Shown piece by piece: positions 9,789 through 18,192 of a DNA stretch of 64,000 bases. The position numbers were made by a program, and so were the translations under genes. Location of the stretch: positions 62,001-126,000 of the forward strand of contig NZ_BMWD01000001.1 of NCBI RefSeq assembly GCF_014651055.1. The letters are read 5' to 3'. Each line of letters starts with the position of its first letter. Position 1 is the first letter of the stretch. Under the pieces are notes generated by a model. The model ran no database searches. It was not told where the DNA came from and saw only the letters and a program-made list of their open reading frames with translations. The stretch comes from Streptomyces fructofermentans. GTDB taxonomy: Bacteria > Actinomycetota > Actinomycetes > Streptomycetales > Streptomycetaceae.

Positions 9789-9889
9789 AGGCCGTAAGCG
9801 GCGCATAAGTGACTGGGTGCGTCACGGGTCTGTGACCGGAAAGCGCCCAGGGTGGAAGAGGGGGCGTTCGCCGCGATAAGGATGGACCC

Positions 9890-11590
9890 ATGAGCAGCAA
9901 CGGGGGAGCCCCTTACCGGCCCGACGAGCCGACGAGTTTCGGTCTGCAACCGCCGCGCCCGCAGGCCGCCGTGCCGCACCCGGGCAACCCCTACGCCACC
10001 CCGAGCCCCGTGCCCGCCGCCGCCCCGGCCGCCGCCCCCGGTCCCGCTCCCGACCGCCCCGCCCCCGAGCGGCAGGCCGAGCGGGAGCCGGGCACGGGCC
10101 GGCTCATCGCGGGCCGCTACCGGCTGCTCGCCAAGCTGGGCCACGGAGGCATGGGCACGGTGTGGCGGGCCAAGGACGAGACGGTCGACCGGGAGGTCGC
10201 CGTCAAGGAACCCCGGATTCCGGACCACCTTCCCGAGCGTGAACGCTCCAACGTCTTCGAGCGGATGCGCCGCGAGGCACGGGCCGCCGCCCGGCTCGAC
10301 CACCCGTCCGTCGTCAACGTGCACGACGTCGCGGTCGTCGACGGGCAGCCGTGGATCGTGATGGAACTCGTGCGGGGCCGCTCGCTCGGCGCCGCCCTGC
10401 GGGAGGGCACGCTCGGGGCGCGAGAGGCGGCGCGTATCGGCCTGGACGTGCTCGGCGCGCTGGAGGCGGCGCACGCGGCGGGCATCCTGCACCGGGACGT
10501 CAAGCCCGACAACGTCCTGCTCGGACACAACGACCGGGTCGTCCTCACCGATTTCGGCATCGCCCAGATCGAGGGCGAGACGAACCTGACCGACACCGGT
10601 GGCTTCGTCGGCTCCCCCGAGTACATCGCCCCGGAACGGGTGCTGGGCCAGCGGCCCGGACCGGCCTCGGACCTCTGGTCCCTGGGGGTCGTCCTGTACG
10701 CGGCCACGGAGGGCGTGTCGCCCTTCCGCCGCTCCAACACGCCCGCGACGCTCCAGTCCGTGCTCAACGCCGCGCCCGCGGCGCCCAACGCGGCCACGGG
10801 CCCGCTCGCCGAGGCCATCAACGGCCTGCTGGCCAAGGACCCCTCGAGCCGTCCGGACGCGGCCCGGGTGCGCCGGCTGCTGGAGGAGGCGGCCCACCCG
10901 CCGCAGCCCGCGCCCACCCAGGTCGCGTACCTGCCCTCACCGGCCGGGAGGGCGTTCCGGCCGGGCCGGGGGACGTGGATCGGGCTCGGCGCGGCCGTCG
11001 TCGCCGCGGCCGTCGCCGGGTACCTGGTGTTCGCCGACCCGTTCGCGGGGCCGCTGCCCGACGGCTGGAAGAAGAGGAGCGAGAAGGACGTCGCCGCCAC
11101 GCTGGCCGTGCCGGAGCACTACAAGCGGACCGCTCCCACCGACCGGACGACGGACAAGGGGCACTGGGTCACCTACACCGACCCGAGCGGCGCCGTGTCG
11201 ATCGGCCTGACGCTGTTCAAGAAGTCCGAGGACAGCCTCAACGAGATCGGCGGCACCGCCAGTTCGGAGGCGTACCAGGACGCCGACGGGATGGAGAAGA
11301 CCGACGACAGCTCGTTCTCCACCATGGCGGAGAAGCCCGCGCCCGAGGCGGACACGAGCAAGACCTCCTACAAGGGGCGCGAGTCGGCGGAGAACGTCGT
11401 CACGTACACCGACGACACCACCGACCCGGAGGCGCCCCGGCCGCGCGAGGCACGGGTCTTCTACTACAAGACCGGGTCGGGGGACCTGTACAAGCTCTGG
11501 ATCGACTACCCCGGCCGGGGCGACTTCACCGAGCGGGGCCGCGAGGTCGCGAAGGCGGCCGTCGAGAACCTGGACATCACCAAGCTCTGA
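9890..11590 (+). CDS. Transmembrane serine/threonine protein kinase (kinase 5)
   Basis: A 566-residue kinase whose catalytic domain is preceded by about 75 residues of Pro/Ala-rich, probably disordered sequence absent from kinases 1, 3, 4 and 6. Motifs are intact: GHGGMG loop, K106 in VAVKE, HRDVKPDN with D203, DFG at 221-223, and FVGSPEYIAPER. A short linker leads to one membrane helix (about 363-382), and the outer domain begins almost at once (LPDGWKKRSEKD). That domain lacks the usual stalk and is the most divergent of the set. The ATG start has AAGGATGG upstream. The 101-bp region before it contains GTGAC-N7-GTCAC near 9809-9825, a possible regulator site. Confidence 0.92.
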   Translation: MSSNGGAPYRPDEPTSFGLQPPRPQAAVPHPGNPYATPSPVPAAAPAAAPGPAPDRPAPERQAEREPGTGRLIAGRYRLLAKLGHGGMGTVWRAKDETVDREVAVKEPRIPDHLPERERSNVFERMRREARAAARLDHPSVVNVHDVAVVDGQPWIVMELVRGRSLGAALREGTLGAREAARIGLDVLGALEAAHAAGILHRDVKPDNVLLGHNDRVVLTDFGIAQIEGETNLTDTGGFVGSPEYIAPERVLGQRPGPASDLWSLGVVLYAATEGVSPFRRSNTPATLQSVLNAAPAAPNAATGPLAEAINGLLAKDPSSRPDAARVRRLLEEAAHPPQPAPTQVAYLPSPAGRAFRPGRGTWIGLGAAVVAAAVAGYLVFADPFAGPLPDGWKKRSEKDVAATLAVPEHYKRTAPTDRTTDKGHWVTYTDPSGAVSIGLTLFKKSEDSLNEIGGTASSEAYQDADGMEKTDDSSFSTMAEKPAPEADTSKTSYKGRESAENVVTYTDDTTDPEAPRPREARVFYYKTGSGDLYKLWIDYPGRGDFTERGREVAKAAVENLDITKL

Positions 11591-11644
11591 ACCCGTGGGC
11601 GGGCGGGCGTCCCCAGGGAGGCGTGCGTCCCGTCGCAGGCGGGC

Positions 11645-11684
11645 GTCCCGCGGGGCGGGCGGGTGTCCGGCCGCCCCGCGGGAC
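11645..11684. terminator. Bidirectional terminator between kinase 5 and the lipoprotein gene
   Basis: A perfect 14-bp inverted repeat (GTCCCGCGGGGCGG, 11645-11658, and its complement, 11671-11684) around a 12-base loop lies between two convergent genes. No U tract is visible, as is common for actinomycete hairpins. Confidence 0.7.
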
Positions 11685-11690
11685 CCCGGA

Positions 11691-12515
11691 TCAGCCGAGC
11701 TTGGCCGTCTGGGCCTCGATGAGCGCGGCCGGCACGGTGTACGCGGTGGCCTTGCCCTCGTCGGCCAGGGCCGCGAGGCTGATCGAGTAGTACGTCGTCA
11801 CCGTGTTGCCGTGGCGCGCGACCTCGGCGTGCACGGTCAGCGGAGCTCCCTCCGCGTCACCGGTGGCCGCGAACGCCACCGACTCGTCGCCCTTCCCCGA
11901 GGCCTTCTCCCCCACGACCTTCGAGAACTTCTGCGGCTCGTCCGCGCCCGTGGCGGTGAACCCGCCGGCACAGCCCTTGACCGCGGCGGAGACCGACGAC
12001 ATGGTCTCCTTCGCGCCGTCTCCCTCGTACGAGGAGAGCGAGACGAGGGTCATCGTCGAGCCGAGCGCGTCGGTGATGGAGCCCAGCGCCTCCTCCAGCT
12101 CCTCCGGCGTCATGTCCTCCATGTCCTTGGCGGGGGACTTGCTCGCCTTGGCCGTCGGGTCCTCCTGGGCCATACGGCTCACGAAGGAGTCCGAGTCGCC
12201 CGGCGCGAAGCCGGTGAGGACGTACGCGAGCGGCGCGCACTTCTCGTCGACGACCTTGACGTCCTTCTTGGAGGCGGCGAACGCCTCGGTCTCGCCGACC
12301 GGGCTGACCTTGAAGCCCTTGGCGTCGGCCGTCGTGATGATCAGCTTGCCCAGCTCGCTGTCGCTGAGGGGCTTCGCGGCCGCGGGCTTGTCGCCGCCCG
12401 CCTTGTCGTCCGTGTCCGAACCGGAGCCGCTGTCGGAGCAGCCGGTCACCAGGGCGAGGGAGAGGACGGACACGACCGCTGCGGCGCCGGTACGGGGCCG
12501 CGTGAATCTCTTCAT
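11691..12515 (-). CDS. Putative lipoprotein, possible sensor-domain family
   Basis: A 274-residue exported lipoprotein. The signal peptide (MKRFTRPR then a hydrophobic core) ends in lipobox LVTGC with acylated C26, followed by a Ser/Asp/Gly/Lys linker. The start ATG at 12515 is the only one giving a lipoprotein signal; AAGGA lies upstream, somewhat distant. The mature part contains two cysteines (EKCAPLAY and VKGCAGGF) that could form a disulphide. It resembles the lipoprotein at 22599-23432: both have a LSSY/LLSY-type segment, a central single cysteine, a GDESVA motif, then a value-type domain ending in T/A-x-L. I recall similar secreted domains as PknH-like sensor modules, but this is not established here. 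It sits between kinase genes and convergent with kinase 5. Confidence 0.8.
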   Translation of the reverse strand: MKRFTRPRTGAAAVVSVLSLALVTGCSDSGSGSDTDDKAGGDKPAAAKPLSDSELGKLIITTADAKGFKVSPVGETEAFAASKKDVKVVDEKCAPLAYVLTGFAPGDSDSFVSRMAQEDPTAKASKSPAKDMEDMTPEELEEALGSITDALGSTMTLVSLSSYEGDGAKETMSSVSAAVKGCAGGFTATGADEPQKFSKVVGEKASGKGDESVAFAATGDAEGAPLTVHAEVARHGNTVTTYYSISLAALADEGKATAYTVPAALIEAQTAKLG

Positions 12516-12658
12516 TTTTTTCGAATGTTCCTTCGATGGCGTGTAGATGCAGGGGGAGTCTGATGTCAAGGTCAAAGCAACGTCAAGTCGCCTGCCGCGG
12601 CTGCATACTGCTTGACTGACGCGGTGGCGGAGGGCGACGACGGCAGACCCCCCTCCAC

Positions 12659-14359
12659 ATGGAGTTCCTCCTGGGAGAGGCGGTGGGCGTGAGCCTGGAT
12701 CCTGACGGGCGGGCGCACGCCCGGCAGCGCTGGGCGGCACGCGCCGCGCTGGCCTCCGCGGCCTCGGCGGTCGCGCTGCCGCTCGTGTACGCCCGTGCCA
12801 CGGGCCTGTTGGTGGTCGCCGTGGGCGTTCTCGGCAGCGTGGTGACCGTGGCCGCCCTCTGGTGGGTGCTGACCCGGCGGGGCGCGCTGCGGGCCGCGGC
12901 GGTGCTGCTGGCCCTCGCTACGCCCGCGGCCGTCGTCTGGTTCTTCACGGCGGCGCACCTGCTGTGGGTCGTGGGCGCGTCCCTCGCGCTGTGGGCGTTC
13001 GCCGTGTGGGCGGGGAAGTTCGCGCTCAGCACCACCAGGTCGCACGCCGTGCGGGTGCGCGAGTACCGGACGTCCGGCCCTTCCCGGCCCTTCCTCATCA
13101 TGAACCCGCTGTCCGGGAACGGGAAGGTCGACCGGTTCGGACTGAAGGAGAAAGCCGAACGGCTGGGCGCGCGCGTCCATCTCCTCGACCCCGAGCGCCG
13201 GGAGGACGTGACCGAACTCGCGCGCCGCGCGGCCGACGAGGGCGCCGACCTCCTCGGTGTCGCGGGCGGGGACGGTACGCAGGCGCTGGTCGCCGCCGTC
13301 GCCGCCGAGTACGGCATCCCCTTCCTGGTGGTCTCCGCCGGGACCCGCAACCACTTCGCGATGGACCTCGGGCTCGACCGGAACGACCCCTCGGCGTGCC
13401 TCGACGCCCTCACCACGCGAGGGGGCGTCGAGCGCCGGGTGGACCTCGGCTTCGTCGACGCGCACCCCTTCGTCAACAACGCCTCGTTCGGCGCGTACGC
13501 CGTGGTCGTCCAGAGCCCCGAGTACCGCGAGGACAAGCTGGGCACGACGCTGGAGCTGCTGCCCGAACTGCTCACGCACCAGCGCGGCCCGCGCCTGACC
13601 GCCCGGATCGACGTGACCGGGCCCCGGGAGTCCGCCCGCCTGAGGGTCCGCCGCCGCTACGGGAAGGCGACGCGCCCCGTGGCGACCGCCGACGCCGGGC
13701 GAGCCGGCGGCGGGGTCTCCGCGACGGCCGGGGCCTCCGGTGCCCCGGGGGCTACGGGGGCGGCCGGGTCCTCGGAGGTGCTGGAGGCTTCGCAGGGTGC
13801 CGGCGGGACCGGGGCGTCCGGAGCGGGCGCGGGCGGCGGAGGCGCCGGGCGGGCCGCACCGGCCGGCGGGCCCGGGACCGTCGTCGTCGACGCGCCCCAG
13901 GCCCTGCTCGTGAGCAACAACCCCTACCGCATGGACGATCCGGTGGGACTCGGCTACCGCGAGCGGCTGGAGTCCGGTGTCCTCGGCGTGATCGGGGTGA
14001 AGGTGGAGAGCGTGGCCGAGGCCGCGGGACTGCTGCTGGGCCGGCACGCGACCGGGCTCACCGTGCTGACGGCCCGTGAGGTCATCGTGGACGCCGACCG
14101 CCCGGAGGTCGAGGTCGGTGTGGACGGCGAGGCGATGCTCCTGCCCACTCCGGTGCGGTGCCGCATCGAGCCCCGGGCCCTGCGCGTACGGGTCCCGAGG
14201 AACCGGCCGGGCGTTCCGGAGGCGAAGCCGCCCCTCGACTGGCGGAGGCTGCGCAAGCTCGCGGCGGCGGTGGGGCGCACGGCGCTCCCCAAGCACCGGG
14301 ACCGCTATCTGCCCGGGCACGGGTCCGAGCCGGAGGACCGCCAGCCTCCCGCGGCCTGA
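12659..14359 (+). CDS. Diacylglycerol kinase family protein (lipid kinase-like), membrane-anchored
   Basis: A protein of about 566 residues. Two or three hydrophobic helices occupy roughly residues 25-125. Then comes a DAGK catalytic domain beginning PFLIMNPLSGNGKVDRFG, with the nucleotide-binding GGDGT at 203-207 and SAGTRNHFA. A low-complexity Ala/Gly-rich insertion (about 345-405) separates the two lobes. The family phosphorylates diacylglycerol or sphingosine-like lipids using ATP. ATG 12659 is given, but no Shine-Dalgarno precedes it. GTG 12689 has GGGAGAGG 9 bases upstream and may be the true start, shortening the protein by ten residues. Divergent from the lipoprotein gene; the 143-bp gap holds three GTCAA elements (about 12564-12588). 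Confidence 0.85.
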   Translation: MEFLLGEAVGVSLDPDGRAHARQRWAARAALASAASAVALPLVYARATGLLVVAVGVLGSVVTVAALWWVLTRRGALRAAAVLLALATPAAVVWFFTAAHLLWVVGASLALWAFAVWAGKFALSTTRSHAVRVREYRTSGPSRPFLIMNPLSGNGKVDRFGLKEKAERLGARVHLLDPERREDVTELARRAADEGADLLGVAGGDGTQALVAAVAAEYGIPFLVVSAGTRNHFAMDLGLDRNDPSACLDALTTRGGVERRVDLGFVDAHPFVNNASFGAYAVVVQSPEYREDKLGTTLELLPELLTHQRGPRLTARIDVTGPRESARLRVRRRYGKATRPVATADAGRAGGGVSATAGASGAPGATGAAGSSEVLEASQGAGGTGASGAGAGGGGAGRAAPAGGPGTVVVDAPQALLVSNNPYRMDDPVGLGYRERLESGVLGVIGVKVESVAEAAGLLLGRHATGLTVLTAREVIVDADRPEVEVGVDGEAMLLPTPVRCRIEPRALRVRVPRNRPGVPEAKPPLDWRRLRKLAAAVGRTALPKHRDRYLPGHGSEPEDRQPPAA

Positions 14360-14396
14360 CATCGACAAGTCCCCACCCGCACGGTACTGATGGGGC

Positions 14397-16256
14397 ATGA
14401 GCGATGACGGGGGCCGGTTGATCGGTGGCAGATACCGATTGACCGAACGCATCGGTTCCGGGGGCATGGGCACCGTCTGGCGGGCCGTGGACGAGCGCGT
14501 GGAGAGGGACGTCGCGGTCAAGGAGCCGCGGCTGCCCGGCGACCCGCGGGACTCCGCCCACCGGCGCGCGTACCACCGCCTTCAGCGGGAGGCGCGGGCC
14601 GCCGCGCGTGTGGACCACCCGGGGGCCGTCGCGATCCACGACGTGGTCGTGGAGGACGGACTGCCTTGGATCGTCATGGAGTTGATCCGCGGGGAGTCCC
14701 TCCACGAGCGGCTGCGGCGCGGTGCGCTGTCGCCCGCGGAGTCCGCGCGGATCGGGCTCGCCGTCGTGGGCGCGCTGGGGGCGGCGCACGCCAAGGGCAT
14801 CGTGCACCGGGACGTGAAGCCCGCCAACGTGCTGCTGGGGCAGCACGACCGGGTCGTGCTCACCGACTTCGGCATCGCGCACATACAGGGCGAGGAGTCG
14901 CTCACCCTCAGCGGGGAGTTCGTCGGCTCCCTCGAATTCATCGCGCCCGAGCGGATGTCCGGCCGCAACACGGGTCCCGCCGGGGACCTGTGGTCGCTCG
15001 GGGTCTGCCTCTACGCGGCCGTGGAGGGCTGGTCCCCGTTCCGGCGTACGACGCTGGAGTCCACCCTCGCCGCGATCCTGTCCACCGAGCCGCCCGAACC
15101 CGAGCAGGCCGGTCCGCTCGGGCCGCTGATCGTGCGGCTCCTCGCCAAGGACCCGGCGCTGCGCCCGGACGCCGACGAGGTCGCCGCCGCGCTGGAGGCC
15201 GTGGCGGAGGGGTGGCCCCTGCCCCGCGGCGAGTCGGCGCCCGCCCAGAACGCGGCGGATCTGCGGGAGTACGCGGACGACACGGGAACGGTCCGCCTGA
15301 GCCGCCCGTCTGCGGCCCGCGCGGCCGCCCCGGACCCTGCCCCGAATCCCGCCCAGGACCCTGCCCCGGCCCACTCGACGCCTACTTCCACCGGGCCCGT
15401 CGAGCCGGGCCCGCCCGACGCGGCCGCCGGGGACGGAGCCGACGCGGCCACCGGAGGTGGAGCCGGAGCCGGGTCCGACCCGGACGCCGATGCGGACGGC
15501 CGAGCCGAGTCCGAGTCCGACGCCGACGCCGGAACCGAGGCCGACGCGGGCTCCGAGGCCGACGCGGGCTCCGGCGCCGGCGCGGGCTCCGGCGGGCGCC
15601 CCGCCGACCGGGACCTGCCCGCCCGCCGCCGGCGCCCGGCCGTCCCCGCCCGCGTCCGCCTCGCGGGCGGGGTCCTCGCCGTCGGCCTGGTCGTCGCGGG
15701 CGGCGCCTGGTCCGCCACCACGCTCACCGGTGACGAGGACGAGGCCGTGGCGGACACCGGACCGTCGGCGCCGGTGACCGCGACCGCGAACGCCCCCTCG
15801 GACGCGGCCGGTTGGGTCCCCCACGCCGAGAACGGGCTGAGAGCGGTGCTCTCCCTTCCGCTGCGGTACGTGCGCCGGAACGGCCAGGACGACCCCGGCG
15901 GCGATCCGCGCACGGCGGTGTACGACGGCGGGGCCGTGCAGGTCCGCCTCACCCAGTGGGACGAGGCCCCGCGCCCGCCGATGGAGCAGGCCCGGGAGTC
16001 GGGCGCGGCCTGGGCGGGGTACGGGAGGTCGAGGACGCAGTACACGCGCACCTCGTTCGACGGGCAGGAGGCCGTGCTCGCAGACACCACGTACGAGAAC
16101 CGGGGCGAGGTCACCCGGGTCATGGAGCTGATGATCCTCACCGGCGACGGCCGGATGTACGAGCTGCGCGTGGACATGCCCAAGGGGGAGAGGCAGGAGA
16201 AGACGGGCACCGCGGTGTTCAAGGGCGCGCGGGACCGTCTGCGGATCGGGACGTGA
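14397..16256 (+). CDS. Transmembrane serine/threonine protein kinase (kinase 6)
   Basis: A 619-residue kinase: GSGGMG from residue 20, K42 in VAVKE, HRDVKPAN with D139, DFG at 157-159, and activation loop FVGSLEFIAPER. The juxtamembrane linker is extreme, about 150 residues dominated by Ala/Pro/Asp/Glu/Gly, including alternating SES/DAD/EAD runs. One helix (about 420-443) leads to an outer domain starting near 465, whose opening (LRAVLSLPLRYV) only loosely matches the signature of kinases 1, 3 and 4. It starts 37 bp after the DAGK-like gene, suggesting a two-gene unit linking a lipid kinase with a receptor kinase. GATGGGGC precedes the ATG. Confidence 0.92.
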   Translation: MSDDGGRLIGGRYRLTERIGSGGMGTVWRAVDERVERDVAVKEPRLPGDPRDSAHRRAYHRLQREARAAARVDHPGAVAIHDVVVEDGLPWIVMELIRGESLHERLRRGALSPAESARIGLAVVGALGAAHAKGIVHRDVKPANVLLGQHDRVVLTDFGIAHIQGEESLTLSGEFVGSLEFIAPERMSGRNTGPAGDLWSLGVCLYAAVEGWSPFRRTTLESTLAAILSTEPPEPEQAGPLGPLIVRLLAKDPALRPDADEVAAALEAVAEGWPLPRGESAPAQNAADLREYADDTGTVRLSRPSAARAAAPDPAPNPAQDPAPAHSTPTSTGPVEPGPPDAAAGDGADAATGGGAGAGSDPDADADGRAESESDADAGTEADAGSEADAGSGAGAGSGGRPADRDLPARRRRPAVPARVRLAGGVLAVGLVVAGGAWSATTLTGDEDEAVADTGPSAPVTATANAPSDAAGWVPHAENGLRAVLSLPLRYVRRNGQDDPGGDPRTAVYDGGAVQVRLTQWDEAPRPPMEQARESGAAWAGYGRSRTQYTRTSFDGQEAVLADTTYENRGEVTRVMELMILTGDGRMYELRVDMPKGERQEKTGTAVFKGARDRLRIGT

Positions 16257-16304
16257 CATCCGTCTCCGGCCGGCCGGTCAGCCGGCGAGCGCCGCCGGAC
16301 AACG

Positions 16305-16340
16305 CGCTGATCAGCGTGTTTGTTGCCAGTGATCACTGGC
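16305..16340. promoter_or_regulatory. Tandem palindromic operator upstream of the aldehyde dehydrogenase
   Basis: Two perfect palindromes lie side by side: CGCTGATCAGCG (16305-16316) and GCCAGTGATCACTGGC (16325-16340). Both contain a central TGATCA. Their centres are 22 bp apart, two helical turns, so two regulator dimers would sit on the same face of DNA. They lie about 75-110 bp upstream of the dehydrogenase start. Absence of a loop argues against a terminator. Confidence 0.6.
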
Positions 16341-16414
16341 GTCGTGTGTGTACTCGGTGAAACCCTGTTACCGCCGGGTACCCAAAGCGCCCGGCCGGGC
16401 ATACCCTGCGGCTC

Positions 16415-18040
16415 ATGACGGACTCGCACGCCCCGGCACAGGCTCCGGAAAAGACCGGTACGAACCCTCTCGCGCCCGCCCCCGAGGGCGCCCGCACGGC
16501 TGCCGACGTGGTCACGCCCGAGCTGATCGCCCAGCTCACGCGTGGCGTGGTCGGCTCGGGCCGCACGGCCAACCACACGCCGTTCACCGGCGAGAAGCTG
16601 GCCGACCTGCCCGAGTCCACCCCCGAGGACGTCGAGCGCGCCTTCGAGCTGGCCCGCGCGGCCCAGGCCGTCTGGGCGCAGACCCCGGTCCGGCAGCGTG
16701 CCGCCGTCCTGCTGCGCTTCCACGACCTGGTGCTCGCCCGCCAGGCCGAGGTGCTCGACCTGATCCAGCTGGAGACCGGCAAGGCCCGCCTGCACGCCCA
16801 CGAGGAGGTGCAGGCGGTCGCCATCGCGGCCCGCCACTACGGCCGCAGGGCGGCCTCCTACCTCCGTCCCAAGCGGCACGCGGGCGCCATGCCGACCCTC
16901 ACCAAGGTCACCGAACTGCGCCACCCCCGGGGCGTCGTCGGCCAGATCGCCCCCTGGAACTACCCCCTGGAGCTGTCCGTCGGAGATGCGCTGCCCGCCT
17001 TCGTCTCGGGCAACGCCGTGGTCATGAAGCCCGACACCGAGACCTGCCTGACCGCACTGTGGGCCCGCGACCTGCTGGTCGAGGCGGGACTGCCGGCCGA
17101 TGTCTTCCAGGTCGTCCTCGGCGACGGCCCGGTGATCGGCCCGGAGGTCGTCCGACGCGCCGACTACGTGTCGTTCACCGGCTCCACCCGTACCGGCCGG
17201 GAGGTGGCCCAGGGCGCCGCGGCCCGGCTGGTCGGGGTCTCGCTCGAACTCGGCGGCAAGAACGCCATGCTGGTCCTGGCGGACGCGGACATCGACAAGG
17301 CGGCGGCCGGTGCGGTCCGTGCCTGCTTCTCGTCCGCCGGCCAGCTGTGCATCTCCATCGAGCGGCTGTTCGTCCACGAGTCGGTCGCCGACGCCTTCCT
17401 GGAGCGGTTCGCCGCCCGCACCCGCGCGATGCGGCTGGGCCGGTCCCTCGCGTACGGCGCCGAGATGGGCTCGCTCGTGGGCGAACGCCAGTTGGAGACC
17501 GTCACCCGGCACGTCGAGGAGGCCGTCGCGAAGGGGGCCACCGTCGTCACCGGCGGTGTCGCGCGACCGGACGTCGGCCCGTTCTTCTTCGAGCCCACCA
17601 TCCTCGACGGCGTCGAGGCACCGATGGCGGTCTGCGCGGAGGAGACGTTCGGCCCGGTCGTCTCCGTCTACCGGTTCAAGGACGAGGACGAGGCGGTGGA
17701 ACTCGCGAACTCCACGCCGTACGGCCTCAACTCCTCGGTCTGGACCAGGGACGGCCGCCGCGGCGCCCGGGTCGCGGCCCGCCTGCGCACCGGAACGGTC
17801 AACGTCAACGAGGGCTACGCGCCCGCGTACGGCAGCGTCCAGTCGCCGATGGGCGGCATGAAGGACTCCGGTCTCGGCCGCAGGCACGGTTCCGAGGGCA
17901 TCCTCAAGTACACCGAGGCGCAGACCGTCGCCCAGCAGCGCCTGCTGCCGATGGCTCCCTCGCTCGGCATGGACGACGAGAAGTACGCGCAGTTCATGAG
18001 CCGGAGCCTGCGGGTCATGAAGGCCCTGCGCTTCCGCTAG
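16415..18040 (+). CDS. Succinate-semialdehyde dehydrogenase-type aldehyde dehydrogenase
   Basis: A 541-residue NAD(P)-dependent aldehyde dehydrogenase. Visible motifs are the cofactor-binding PWNYPLELSVGDALPA, SFTGSTRTGREVA, general base E278 in LELGGKNAM, and nucleophile C312 in GQLCISIER. A late GGMKDSGLGRRHG is typical of the family. The FTGSTRTG and GQLCI contexts match enzymes annotated as succinate-semialdehyde dehydrogenase (GABA to succinate), but the substrate is inferred by resemblance. There is no Shine-Dalgarno. TACCCT (16402-16407) ends seven bases before the ATG, so the message may be leaderless. The tandem palindromes upstream suggest dedicated repression or induction. It is followed 152 bp later by a GMC oxidoreductase. 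Confidence 0.88.
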   Translation: MTDSHAPAQAPEKTGTNPLAPAPEGARTAADVVTPELIAQLTRGVVGSGRTANHTPFTGEKLADLPESTPEDVERAFELARAAQAVWAQTPVRQRAAVLLRFHDLVLARQAEVLDLIQLETGKARLHAHEEVQAVAIAARHYGRRAASYLRPKRHAGAMPTLTKVTELRHPRGVVGQIAPWNYPLELSVGDALPAFVSGNAVVMKPDTETCLTALWARDLLVEAGLPADVFQVVLGDGPVIGPEVVRRADYVSFTGSTRTGREVAQGAAARLVGVSLELGGKNAMLVLADADIDKAAAGAVRACFSSAGQLCISIERLFVHESVADAFLERFAARTRAMRLGRSLAYGAEMGSLVGERQLETVTRHVEEAVAKGATVVTGGVARPDVGPFFFEPTILDGVEAPMAVCAEETFGPVVSVYRFKDEDEAVELANSTPYGLNSSVWTRDGRRGARVAARLRTGTVNVNEGYAPAYGSVQSPMGGMKDSGLGRRHGSEGILKYTEAQTVAQQRLLPMAPSLGMDDEKYAQFMSRSLRVMKALRFR

Positions 18041-18044
18041 ACGC

Positions 18045-18086
18045 GACCGGGACCGGGACCGGGACCGGGGCCGGGACCGGGGCCGG
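18045..18086. repeat. 6-bp tandem repeat (GRCCGG)7
   Basis: Seven consecutive hexamers, GACCGG or GGCCGG, start four bases after the dehydrogenase stop codon. A related CTCAGCAGT repeat follows at about 18147-18175, just before the next gene's ribosome binding site. Confidence 0.85.
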
Positions 18087-18192
18087 GACCCGAGCGGGCG
18101 GGACCGGACCGGGACCCGGCAGGCGAGTCGGCAGTTCAGGGCAGGTCTCAGCAGTCTCAGCAGTTCTCAGCAGTTCTCGACGAGGAGAGCAC

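Noticed and set aside
7047..9806. Open frame of 919 codons antisense to kinases 3 and 4
   Set aside because: Crosses two genuine genes, lacks motifs and codon bias fits the plus strand.
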